From Bryopsis sp. KO-2023 (lineage: Eukaryota > Chlorophyta > Ulvophyceae > Bryopsidales > Bryopsidaceae): a stretch of 64,000 bases of DNA. Below the pieces are notes generated by a model. That model was not told where the DNA came from. It searched no databases and saw only the letters and a program-made list of their open reading frames with translations. Location of the stretch: positions 1,860,001-1,924,000 of the forward strand of contig BSYQ01000002.1 of assembly GCA_030272585.1 (NCBI GenBank). Reading direction: 5' to 3'. This document shows positions 36,001-46,022 of this stretch, piece after piece (within the stretch, counting starts at the first letter, position 1; each line of letters opens with the position of its first letter). The translations under genes and the position numbers were made by a program.

Positions 36001-37625
36001 CTCCTGCTCCGCCACCTCCAAGCACTCCACCTCCTCCACCTCCAAGCACCCCTGCTCCACCTCCTTCCCCACCTCCAAGCACTCCGGCTCCTCCCCCACC
36101 AAGCACTCCACCTCCTCCCCCACCAGCCACTCCGGCTCCTCCCCCTCCAAGCACTCCTGCTCCTCCACCTCCTAGCACTCCTGCTCCGCCACCTCCAAGC
36201 ACTCCTGCTCCGCCACCTCCAAGCACTCCTGCTCCGCCACCTCCAAGCACTCCACCTCCTCCACCTCCAAGCACCCCTGCTCCACCTCCTTCCCCACCTC
36301 CAAGCACTACGGCTCCTCCCCCACCAAGCACTCCACCTCCTCCCCCACCAGCCACTCCGGCTCCTCCCCCTCCAAGCACTCCTGCTCCTCCACCTCCTAG
36401 CACTCCTGCTCCACCACCTCCAAGCACTCCACCTCCTCCACCTCCTCCACCTCCAAGCACTCCGGCTCCTCCCCCACCAGGCACTCCGGCTCCTCCACCT
36501 CCAACCACTCCACCTCCTCCACCACCACCTCCTCCTTCTCTCAACTGTGGAGAAATATGCGGGGCTTGTACTGGCAGAAGGGGCACATGTTTAGCCTCCT
36601 GCGTTGGGGTATGATGCCAAAAACCTGACTTGATAACTTGGTTGTCCTCGAAGTTTTCAATCACAGTGGGAAGAATTCACAGCGGTTTTTTTTGCTTTGT
36701 CTTGTAGAAACTCCCAAATAAGAAGCTTCAGGTCAGTGCTTTTGTCGCGACCTGTTGTTCGGATAAGGAATGTTCCCCAGGAGAGCTCTGCGTGAGGAAT
36801 GGACCCTTCCCCAACCCTCTAATTTGCGGTAGGTGTTTGTCATTAACTCAACCCAATGGTATGTCTGCTTTCCATGACATACCAGGTTCCAGAAAAAAGC
36901 TATATAAGGGTATGATGTTTCACTGTCTGTCATCCCACTGTAGTTGAGGTGTATCTGTCGTCTATACCTTATCACACCAGAAAGGTTCAACAAAGGTCCC
37001 GATGCTTACTAGTAGAGCAAAAACAATGTCTGTGTATTGGCACTAAAGAGATTTTGCTTCGATGTTGAATCTGTTTCTCAGCTACCCCACCACCTGCACC
37101 TCCAAAACCACCTGCCACTCCAAAACCACCTGCACCTCCCAAACCACCTGCCACTCCAAAACCACCTGTAACTCCAAAACCACCTGCCACTCCACCACCA
37201 CCTGCAACTCCACCACCACCTGCAACTCCAGCACCACCTGCAACTCCACCACCATCTGGTCCCCTCCCCAGATGTGGGGATATATGCGGCCCTTGTACTG
37301 GTAGAAAGGGCACCTGTCTAAACTTCTGCGTCGGGGTATGTCGGCGATTCCTAAATTGATACTTTGGTTGCAATTGCCCTCAATTGTGAACTTCAGTGGA
37401 AAAAAATCCCAGTGGTTCTTTTGCTTTGTGTCGTAGGCACCCAGACCAAAAAAGCTTGAGGTTATAGCTTTTGTCGGAACCTGTTGTGCGGATGAGCAAT
37501 GCTCCCCAGGAGAGCTTTGCGTGAGGAATGGACCCTTCCCCAACCCACTCATATGTGTTTCAAAACGTAGGTGTCGCGCATGTATCTTACTTTTTCCGCA
37601 TTGCTTGAGACTGCTGATGTTCTAG
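26985..37625 (+). CDS. Large secreted modular Pro-rich matrix protein
   Basis: Twenty exons give an open frame of 4074 nt (1357 residues): 26985-27072, 27872-27913, 28067-28108, 28314-28388, 28660-28683, 28992-29081, 29496-29597, 29847-29951, 30338-30799, 31508-31609, 31880-31981, 32224-32322, 32708-32797, 33133-33219, 33917-33949, 34374-34403, 34672-36608, 36708-36828, 37082-37335, 37437-37625. Exon 1 encodes a signal peptide. Introns 1 to 16 are phase 1, and so is intron 18; introns 17 and 19 are phase 0. Exons 6, 7, 10 and 11 are copies of one module (DFDLRPRSDLQSG..., ending GPG). Exons 8 and 12, and 13 and 14, form two further pairs. Exon 9 is an Arg-Thr-Asp repeat. Exon 17 is 1.9 kb of Pro-Pro-Pro/Ala/Thr/Ser, then a cysteine cluster. 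Exons 18 to 20 give the rest of that cysteine domain, a second shorter Pro stalk and a second cysteine domain. Composition resembles hydroxyproline-rich wall glycoproteins; the cysteine domain is not one I can name. The 3' end is uncertain: a donor-like GTAGGT at 37568 could splice onward. Confidence 0.75.
29405..29951 (+). repeat. Exon-intron block, copy 1
   Basis: Contains exons 7 and 8 of the large matrix gene with the introns before them. The block matches 31785-32322 (exons 11 and 12) along its length, introns included. The part from about 29669 to 29951 is nearly identical to 32053-32322, which shows that introns were copied with exons and that the duplication is fairly recent. Confidence 0.8.
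31785..32322 (+). repeat. Exon-intron block, copy 2
   Basis: Second copy of the block at 29405-29951. A third, shorter copy with one exon lies at about 31400-31609. Eight exons of this gene share the same intron 3' end, TGGCCACAG, as expected if all arose from one ancestral intron-exon unit. Confidence 0.8.
32979..33078 (+). repeat. CAT and CAACAT microsatellite in an intron
   Basis: About ten CAT units, then about nine CAACAT units, then CAT again. It lies in the intron between exons 13 and 14 of the large matrix gene. A related tract (CATCATCATCATT with ATGCATCAAC) is at about 31282-31366 in another intron of the same gene. Confidence 0.9.
34537..34638. mobile_element. 102-bp miniature inverted-repeat element
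   Basis: Both ends read CACTAGTGAAAA inward. About 36 bp at each end are inverted copies with a few mismatches, including TTTTACAAGCTTGT. The element is flanked by the three-base sequence ACG on both sides, a possible target duplication. It has no coding capacity. It lies in the intron just before the long Pro-rich exon of the matrix gene. The three-base duplication is short and could be chance, so I do not assign a superfamily. Confidence 0.6.
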
Positions 37626-39488
37626 CCCTCCGAAAAAGGATCTAATGGATAAGGCTTCAACAATTGTCCGGCTAGTACATGTTTCGTTGAGGTCGTCAAA
37701 GTCAGGATATGCACAGTCTGATGTTAAAATGGCATTCAGCGGAGCGGGTGCTTCCTTTCAAAATCGTTATCAAATTCACCCCAGCTTGGAAATTGCCAGA
37801 ATCTGCTTGTGAATGCGGAAGAAAAGTAGAGAAAGAATTTATTGTGACGGTGCATGACAATGGATACAGATTCGAAAATGAAAATGAAAGTGCTGACGTC
37901 TATGTTCATTTTTGCAGCTGGTCCATGAGGGAGCTTTCCAATACGCAGCAAGGGAGAGTAATGACAGAATTACAGATATGCAAAAGTTAAAACACGAAAA
38001 AAAAAAAAAATAAAATAGAGAGAGAGAGAGAGAGAGAACGAGAACGAGAGATTATATACAAAAAAATAATCTAACAAAACAATAGACTAAACTTTTTCTG
38101 ATTTTTCTTTTTTTATTGTTTATTTTTTTTCAAGTTTTTGAAGGGTCTGTTTTTAGCAAGCGCTATCTTTTTCTCCTTCATTTTGTGTTTTCATGCTGTC
38201 AGTCATGAAAAAATATGATTTTGTGCACCATTGTTTTGCAAAGCTTCAAGTTTATGAACTAATTACATCATTGGGTAGGTCATGGGGTCTGAATGAATGG
38301 ATGTTAAGTGTTTTTCTTAGATTGTCTTTGACAATGAAGGGCAGGGTTTTTTTAGGGGGGGTATATTTAAATTGTCATTGGCGAGGAGGAGCTTTGGTTG
38401 GTCCGGCTTAGACTAGGGTAGATTTCTTCTCAGGGGGGGAAGCGAAAACAAAAACATTGTACGATCATCTACTTGTTAATCAAACCAACATATTATGAAG
38501 TTGCTTATTATGAGATTCCCAGGGTCGCCGAAAAATTTTTAGACACAAAAACGTATGTTTGCATTTGGCTATGTGTTCAAAAAGCGTCCAGTGTGCAACA
38601 CCTGCCAGAACCAATGTCGATCTACGCGCGCGATATGGAGCATTCGATTGGTGCAAGGGCTGGCTTTTCTGACGGCTCGTGAACATAGGCGCAACCTGGG
38701 GGGGGGGGGGGGGGGACTGGCCCCCCCTAGAAAATTTCTGGCCCCCCAAAAAAGTCAAGGAAAAAAGTCAAGGAGCAAGGAAAAAAAAAGAAAATTCCCC
38801 TGGAAATCTACTGCTCCATGCCTCAACCAACTAGTTGTCTCAACCAACTAATTATATATATATGTATATATGTGATTCTCACGCCAAGAATCACAAATTT
38901 CAATTTCATGGGATGAGCGGTTTTCTGGGGACACCAGCCAGGCCAGGCACCACACGAATAGATTAACCTGACTCCTTTCGTGCCTTAAATTGGGCTGAAT
39001 CTGCTAGTAAAGTTCATGGTTACTGAGCTTACATCTAAACTACTGCGAGATTGATAAGCATTCAGGGAGGGAGGGAGGGAGGTGTCCATGTTTGCGGGTG
39101 TTCAATTCCCTTGCGAGAAAAAAGGATCGATAGGAAATGCATTGTCGTTTGATAGGATCACACTCTGGGCAACTCGTTTGGACTCGGTCTAACGAATTGC
39201 GATGTTCAAACAAACAAACATACACAGTCACACAGTCAGAGGTCCCGAAAAGTACATCCCATAGTCTGTGTCTCCCACCCAGAAAAACAAAACCATGATC
39301 AAGGAAGACAAACATCGAATTACATTGTGATGCAGATGCCGCAATGAGTACCGAGTTTCTCAATAGATGCTTCCAAATCACACAACACAATTAAAAAATG
39401 GGAATTCGCCTTTTTTGGAAGCTTTCCTTTGTAGGTTTCATTCCCTCGCCGGTTCTTCCTCCAGCAAAAGCTATTTCGAAAAGCTATT
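37626..39488. other. Intergenic region between the matrix gene and the GTPase gene
   Basis: Holds possible 3' UTR or a last small exon of the matrix gene: a TTTTTGCAG acceptor near 37917 followed by CTGGTCCATGA would end the frame at once. It also has an AG microsatellite (about 38016-38036), an 18-base G run (38698-38715) followed by a C-rich inverted partner (CCCCCC) that could form a stem, and a GGGA repeat near 39067. Short open frames show no recognisable domain. Confidence 0.5.
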
Positions 39489-40726
39489 TCAAGTCGCGTT
39501 TTCGGACTCCAGGAGCTCCAGGAGCTCCTCAACGAGCCTCCTTCCGTCCAACGTATCATCAAAGAAGTTCCAACCAGAGACGATGAAAAATGGACATGCC
39601 CGAAGCAAGGTTCCAGTCCCATACTCGAAATCCTGCTTGCCACAGCAGACATTCATGTTGAGCACTCGGTCCTTCTGAAAAACGTCTAATCCACGTTCCA
39701 CAAGAGAAAATTGTGCGCTTTACCTCGCGGGCTTCCTGCTTGATGGCGCTATGTGCCTCTTCTCTGGAGAGGTTGAGGATGCTGCGCTGGGAAGAGAAAA
39801 CATCGAAGTCGATCTTGGACCTGAAAACACCGACCACGATAACGGAGCAATTCACGAACGGAACAAATGTAGCACTTGATTCCAGCTACCAGCAGTGGAA
39901 ACATACATAGATAAATATAAGAGAACGCAAAACTTTCCTCATACTCATAATTATGATCCTGGCAATGAAGAAGGAACATACAACCACACCAGAAGCACAG
40001 ACCTGACAAAAATTATGTTCTTCATCAGGTCGTGGGCTTGCTGTGCTATCTCGACGATGTTAGATGTCAGGCTGCCAGAATAAACCAGAATCACGGTGTC
40101 AAAGGATTCCAGCTGTATATTTCTTCGAAGCATCCCACGGGGAACGTTCCCACTGTCGTCTTCAAGTAAGCGGAAGGAGTAGTCCCTGTCGAAAACACGC
40201 TCCTCTGCTGCGTCCGAGGGTTCCCCTTGTCTTGGCGGGATCTCTGAGAAAAGTACATATATTTCTTAGTGGAACTACAGGGGATAGATGATACCTGCTG
40301 GCAACACTTCTCCAAGTCACTCGCACCATTGAAGCCTTCCATCGTGGTCAAGACTTTCGTGAGTTCCTGAACCAGGGTAGACTTGCCGGAGCTCTTGGGG
40401 CCACAAACAATAATATTATGCTCAACTGGGGAGAGAGGGGCACGGGATCCCTCGCTCACATGATTCTCGGGTGGCGCTGACACAGCGCTAGGCTCGCCAA
40501 TTGCAGCGCTAGGCTCGCCACTTGCGGCGCTAGGCTCGCCACTTGCGGCGCTCGTGCGACCTATCCACGGTCGTTGAATGGGCTCATCGCGTCTGGGAGA
40601 ACGCATATCCATGGAACTACAGAACTCCTCTTCTTCATGGCGAGAAGGCCGGATGTTGTCCAGCCACACAAAGATGGCAGAGAATGCGGCGAAGACAAAC
40701 AAAGTGCCGTAGTGAGCAAAGGTCAT
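39489..40726 (-). CDS. Membrane-anchored P-loop GTPase, IRG-like
   Basis: Four exons on the minus strand: 40726-40295, 40241-40003, 39820-39724, 39674-39489 (954 nt, 317 residues). The N-terminus has a hydrophobic segment (about residues 8-24, GTLFVFAAFSAIFVW), then an acidic stretch and a seven-residue repeat (GEPSAAS, about three copies). G1 is GPKSSGKST (109-117). A DDSG at 172-175 sits where the DxxG of G3 should be. G4 reads FVRSKIDFDV, with SKID at 225-228. Near the end, 'ACPFFIVSG' is the likely G5 strand, followed by a Leu/Glu-rich helix. The FVR-[ST]-K-[IV]-D-x-D form and the helix-strand order resemble p47 immunity-related GTPases, which act on membranes in vertebrate cell-autonomous defence. 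SRP receptor beta also has an N-terminal anchor and a GTPase fold, but its G4 is usually NKxD. An in-frame ATG at 40873 could lengthen the N-terminus by 49 residues. Exon 2 uses the second AG of an AGAG acceptor. Family assignment is inference. Confidence 0.6.
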
Positions 40727-43616
40727 GTTGAAGAGTGTCCCACGAATCGGATTGCGGACAATGCACCTCGGTTTAAAAGTGAAGGGTCCTCTTGGATCAA
40801 GCAACACCCGCTTCGTGTGTTTCGCTGGAAACGTTTCATATTCTGCTTTTCCCCTTGGATGGTACGACTGCACAATCGAAGGTATGCGTTGAACAAAGTG
40901 CCACTCCTTGGACCAAACAATTTGTTGCTTGGTGACAGAGTTTTATGGTAGCTCGATATTGTGGGAGAGAAACGAAACGCGAAACGACTCCGTCTTCTGC
41001 GCCCCTCTTTCCAGCTTAACACAGCTGATTTTTCTTCTATTCTCGTTAGGTCATTACTTCGAAGGAAGCCTCCACAATCGTCAGTCCTACTTTGAATAGA
41101 ACACTCTTCCTCCCTGACCATAGCCTATGGTCCATAGGACACGTGGGGAAACTGGTACGAAAGGTGTCAAAGTCCAGACAACTGAGCCATCACGTCGTGG
41201 ATCTCAAACAAAACGTCAGTTGAAAAAAGCGTTACGACGCGCTGGTTTGGCAGTGTCCGTCGCAAGGATATTCGATCACTTTTCCTGCCAAGACCAGACC
41301 ATGCCGAAAGAATTAATTATTTACTTGTGCATCCCGCTCCCAGACAATAGTGTGCTTGTGGTTTGTATGAGTGGTGGTTAACCACAACAACAACAACGTT
41401 GTTATTCAAAACCCCCGTGGATAAACTGTATCAGAACACCACCACCAGAAAACAAGGAACGAACTATGAGGAACGAACTTGTGTTTATGTTTGGGGACTT
41501 GGGTAGGACCCTAGTTGGTGATGGGTAGTGATAAGGTGGAGTTTCAGTCTTGAGTGTGGTCGTGGACCGTTTAATGCGTTTACTGCAGTAAACCAGCTGG
41601 ATCGAATGAAATTGGTGAAAGGAACAGTTCGAGGTTCGACTGAGTTACATCAGGTCTTAAGAGAGTCGTGGTGATCGCAAATTTGTCTTTGAAGACATCT
41701 TCAGGAAGATGTATTTGAATATTGGAAAGTCATATTAATAGAAAGTCACTCGAATGCATAAACTTGGTATTAGAAAGAGGAGGGACTAAAAACTCGACAG
41801 GGCGAGGTTGAAATGCACCAGAAACAAATTTTTAGATAATAGTTATATCTGTGCTCAATTTCCTTGGTCGACATGCCTGGACTTTTCCCAGGCATGTTTT
41901 TTTCTCCATCCAGAGCTGAGAGGGTTTTTTTACAATTGACCCAAACTACCCCTTAATACCGGAATCCGTGGGTGGATGATGAGAAAGCAGTGGGTGGGAA
42001 AGTGAGAGGATGGGTGTGAGGATACTACTAGCATGCATGCATATGTAACTGTCGAACTTCTGTTTCTGTTCTGGACGTCATAACCGGCGACTCGTGCTTG
42101 CAAGCACGACAATTGTCACCACAGCTATGACAAGATGAAGGAGTGCAAAAAGACCCAACACGGGGTCATGGAGTTTTGTCGACAACGTTTGAACCGCTAG
42201 GCCACTATCAAAGAATGTTTTAGAGTTTATTTCGCATGCGTGCGCGTTTGGGAGAGGGGAAATGTCGGAGATCGTATTGTAATCCAATCATTTATTGTGC
42301 CTGAAAAAGCGTGGCCCGAATGTGTTGGATAAAGCGGCGTCCACTGTACTACCAGTGTTTTTTTTTGTGTCCTAAATACCACTTTTTGTGATAATCGTGA
42401 ACGTCAAGACCGGGAAATCGCACCGCCACAGGGAACCGTTCGGACAACGTGTCCGCCGAACCACGAAAAGAATAGTGCGAATTCGGACAAATTCCCAGAA
42501 TGCAACGTTAGTCTATTCTTCTCGCTCTAGTATAGTGTGGTAGTAGTGAGCGCTGGAGTGACATAAGCACGGGTGAGTTGTGGTTGTTCTTTGTCTCAAT
42601 GAGATGAGTGGCAACTGGTTATTTAGCCAGTTTCGGGTTCAAGCTCGAGCGCCGAAAATTCGAATTGTGTCCGGCATATTTTAACAGGGATCACTATCAT
42701 TCGGTCGGTGTCCGACAAGAATATCGAAAAAAAAATCCCTGTGTACTACCCAAACGATACCCAGTTCGTACAACTACTGGAGTGTGTATATAACAATGCC
42801 CAATCCATACCAAGCAACTCCGGCAACTACCCAAATCGTACCCAATTCATACCCATAGAATAGCAGGTTTACGTTCATAAGGTTTCTCTCTTTTTTTTTC
42901 CTTGTTTCAGCATAATGGAGAGTGATTCATGGAGGGTGATGGCTCTCTTTTGCTGTGGGTTGTAATTATTGATTGATTAAATGAATGATTGACAAGAGAG
43001 CCCTGGTCCTTGTTTCGTTGTTTTCGCGATTTATGTGGGAAGAGAAAGTGAAACGCATTCAAACATTCTTGTGGGAGACCATTTTGCAGAAAAATGCATC
43101 GTTGATTGATTGTGCAATAGATACTGTTTACACAAGTCCGCATTCATTTCCACAATCACTAAATTCAAAGGTCAACACATGTCTATCCTCGATCAAAAGG
43201 AAGTTTCTTCATCTTTAAACTTGTTTGCTTATTTGTTTCATGGATAGGGTGACGGGATGTGAGAGTAGATCGAGGTTACTAAATTGTGGCGTTCGGACGG
43301 TCAGCTTCGATCAGTCGTCGCTTGTGATTGTGGAAACCCATGGGTGGAAAACGCTACTGCAGATGCGGCCTTGCCAAGCCCGCATCTTATGACGCAATTA
43401 TTGGCATAAAATGTCACTATTGAGACCAACAGAGCAAACCCAACTGATGCGAAGCGACGAATTTCTTCAACAGAAGCCCAGTGAGTCTCCATCGATAGGT
43501 GGTTGTCTTGGCCCAATAAGCTGACCAGTCAACCTTTCTAATCAGTGGGGGGACTCTGCCTTTGGAAAGCACGATCCTGCCAAGCCAGGGACGCCTACGA
43601 ATCACATCTAAATCCA
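40727..43616. other. Intergenic region between divergent GTPase and NADPH oxidase genes
   Basis: About 2.9 kb between two divergently transcribed genes, expected to hold both promoters. A short segment ending CACGG before GTGAGTTG near 42572 resembles a 5' UTR exon donor. TTTCTAATCAG at 43534-43544 is a good acceptor just before the oxidase frame, so a 5' UTR or short coding exon may be spliced on. Six TGCATGCA-like bases and other short repeats occur near 42030. I see no complete gene. Confidence 0.45.
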
Positions 43617-46022
43617 ATGTCTGAACACGAACGCAGCAAAGCTGACCTGGAGCAAGGATTGAAAAAACAGTTCAAAGAGGTCACAAGGGGTCATGCCACT
43701 ATGAATTTTGGACAATTCATGCAGATAACAAATTGCCGAAGTCGACTCTTTGCTGAGCGTATTTTCGACTGTGTTGACGTGGACAATAGCGGCGACATAT
43801 CTTTTGAAGAGCTTTTGAATGCGATACACATTCTCAGAAGCCGTGATTCAAGCCGAAGGATTGATTTTATTTTCAAACTGTTCGATCTCGACCACGATGG
43901 AAAAATTTCCACGCACGAGCTCCACACCGTCCTGGGAGCTAGTATCGAAGAGGGCGACGTGAACATCGTAGATCATGAGAAAAACGCCCTTGCATCAACT
44001 CTCCTGGAGCTTTTTGATGTGGATGGCGACAGCTCCATTTCCTTGGAAGAATTCCAAGACGTGATGGCTCGTTACCCTGATATGCTGGAGGGACTCTCGT
44101 TGGAGGGAATGCACACATACCGTGCTTCGGTTCACGGGAATGCTCGTAAGCAGAGCAAGTATAACCGCAAGACATTGGAATGGATCGTCAATAACCCTCA
44201 AAAGACGTGCACATATATTTTGACGGTCGCATTCATTTCTGCATGCTTCTTCTGGAGATTTCAACGTTACATGCACAGCTGCGATGGATCAGATCGCGAG
44301 ATGCAACTAGATGCCTTCGGTCCAAACTACTCAATGAAATGCGGTGACGCTAGAAAACGACATTTGATGGGTTGGAGCCTTCCAATTGCCAAAGGGTGTG
44401 GCCAAGCAATGAAAGCTACGTTCACTCTCATCTTGTTTCCCGTGTCTAGGAATTTCATGACGCACTTAAGGACTACTTTCCTGCAAAATTTTTTCTGCTT
44501 TGACGGCGCAATAGAGTATCACCGGACTCTTGGGTTCATGGGATTCGTTTTGGCGTGGGTACACACACTCTGTCACGTGTGTGATATTTATCGGTGGACA
44601 GACCATGAGAGGTTCGATCTCTGGTCAAAAGCTTTCCCAAGGGAACACCAAATTCAAGGTTTGTCTCAACCATCTGTCAGGGATCTATTGGGAACGTCTT
44701 TTGGAGTGACAGGCATCATGCTGATTTCCATTTATACATTTGCGGCGATCTTCGCTTTTGACTTTCCAAAAAATCTTCACATATTTCATGGAAGGACTAC
44801 GACTGGGAACAATAGGTCGATCTTGGGACAGATTTTACGTGCAGTGGGAAGAATATTGAACAACTTCAATTTTTTCTGGTACTCGCATCAACTCTTCGCT
44901 CTATTTTACCTGTGTTTGGTAATGCATCCGTTTCCTCACATTCCCAATGAGAGAAACGAATGGGGAAAAAGTGACACGTGGGTGTGGGTTGCCGCTCCTG
45001 CCCTGATTTACGCAATGGAACGAATCGCCAGAGCCGTGAGATCTGATACAAGGGACACGACTGTCCTTTCTACAGAGATCTTGCCGGGAAATGTTGTGGG
45101 ATTGAGACTGATGAAGCCAAGAGGGTTTCTTTATACTGCTGGGCAATACGTCTTCATTAATTGCCCTCAGCTGTCAGTGTTCGAATGGCATCCATTTACT
45201 CTAACATCTTCCCCAGGCGATTCATATCTTGGGATACATATCCGGGCTGGTGGAGACTGGACTCGGGCAATGTACAACATGGTCGAAGATCATCTTAATA
45301 GCAAAAGTGACGAAACTCACCCTGTTCCCATGCCATTATCACCATCCAGGCGAAGTTCCGTCATCATGAAGTCTGTTAGCGGGTCAGTGGAGGAAGCTAC
45401 TTTGTCATTCCCCTTCAAAATCTGCGTCGATGGTCCTTTCGGTGCTCCAGCCCAAAACTTTAAGGACTACAACGTGGCAATCTTAATAGGAGCTGGGATC
45501 GGCGTCACTCCTTTTGCCTCCGTCTTGAACGAGATGCTGGACACAATGAAACAACACAGATGTGCTCGATGTGGTCTGTGTAATCTTCCAAGCACGATCA
45601 AGACTAGGAAAGTCTACTTCTTTTGGACAGTGCGATCACGGAACGAGGCTGCCTGGTTCAAGTGCATGCTTGAAGCCATCAGCAGCGAAGACCGCCATGA
45701 ATTGATTGATATAAACATCCACATAACAAGTATTCGTCGAGCAAACGACATTCGTGTGATGCTTCTGCGATTGGCACAAAAGCACAACACTGAGGTTGGT
45801 GGAGTGGACCCTGTCTCGAGAATGCGAACACGCGCCATTACGCATTTCGGTCGACCTCATTGGACGGAAGTGTTCACCAGGATAAAAGACAAACACAGCG
45901 AGGAGAAATATTTTGGGGTATTTTATTGTGGACCGAACGCACTTGCAAACACACTGAAAAAGGAATGTGACAAGCACAGCGATAAAAGCAGAAAGTTCGA
46001 TTTTCGAAAAGAGATTTTTTGA
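43617..46022 (+). CDS. EF-hand NADPH oxidase, NOX5 type
   Basis: A single uninterrupted exon of 801 codons including the stop. The enzyme passes electrons from cytosolic NADPH through FAD and two haems across a membrane to O2, making superoxide. Three EF-hand loops are visible: 54-65 (DVDNSGDISFEE), 90-101 (DLDHDGKISTHE) and 134-145 (DVDGDSSISLEE), indicating calcium activation. The ferric-reductase core has paired haem histidines at 302/316 and 424/437. FAD binding is at HPFT (525-528). NADPH motifs are DGPFG (604-608) and GAGIGVTPF (625-633). It ends in an aromatic residue, as NOX enzymes do. Details such as IAKGCGQ, a late RTR...GRPHW and a CxxC in the NADPH domain resemble NOX5 more than plant RBOH. 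Lack of introns is odd, because every neighbouring gene is split. The frame is open back to 43545, right after an intron-like acceptor, so the true N-terminus could lie further upstream; I chose the first in-frame ATG. Confidence 0.9.
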   Translation: MSEHERSKADLEQGLKKQFKEVTRGHATMNFGQFMQITNCRSRLFAERIFDCVDVDNSGDISFEELLNAIHILRSRDSSRRIDFIFKLFDLDHDGKISTHELHTVLGASIEEGDVNIVDHEKNALASTLLELFDVDGDSSISLEEFQDVMARYPDMLEGLSLEGMHTYRASVHGNARKQSKYNRKTLEWIVNNPQKTCTYILTVAFISACFFWRFQRYMHSCDGSDREMQLDAFGPNYSMKCGDARKRHLMGWSLPIAKGCGQAMKATFTLILFPVSRNFMTHLRTTFLQNFFCFDGAIEYHRTLGFMGFVLAWVHTLCHVCDIYRWTDHERFDLWSKAFPREHQIQGLSQPSVRDLLGTSFGVTGIMLISIYTFAAIFAFDFPKNLHIFHGRTTTGNNRSILGQILRAVGRILNNFNFFWYSHQLFALFYLCLVMHPFPHIPNERNEWGKSDTWVWVAAPALIYAMERIARAVRSDTRDTTVLSTEILPGNVVGLRLMKPRGFLYTAGQYVFINCPQLSVFEWHPFTLTSSPGDSYLGIHIRAGGDWTRAMYNMVEDHLNSKSDETHPVPMPLSPSRRSSVIMKSVSGSVEEATLSFPFKICVDGPFGAPAQNFKDYNVAILIGAGIGVTPFASVLNEMLDTMKQHRCARCGLCNLPSTIKTRKVYFFWTVRSRNEAAWFKCMLEAISSEDRHELIDINIHITSIRRANDIRVMLLRLAQKHNTEVGGVDPVSRMRTRAITHFGRPHWTEVFTRIKDKHSEEKYFGVFYCGPNALANTLKKECDKHSDKSRKFDFRKEIF

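Noticed and set aside
34658-36664. Very long antisense Gly/Val/Ala-rich open frame
   Set aside because: It mirrors the CCN-rich Pro exon. The sense strand has correct splice sites, phase and a cysteine domain continuing the frame, while the antisense frame has no supporting signal.
40091-40240. Read-through of the GTPase first exon past its donor
   Set aside because: Read-through gives an unrelated tail. Splicing at 40295 to 40241 gives a frame that continues the GTPase domain with FRLLEDDSG and FVRSKID.
39489-40726. SRP receptor beta as first identification of the GTPase
   Set aside because: The N-terminal anchor fits, but the G4 region (FVRSKIDFDV) and the following helix-strand order fit IRG proteins better than the NKxD form. 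It is kept only as the alternative.
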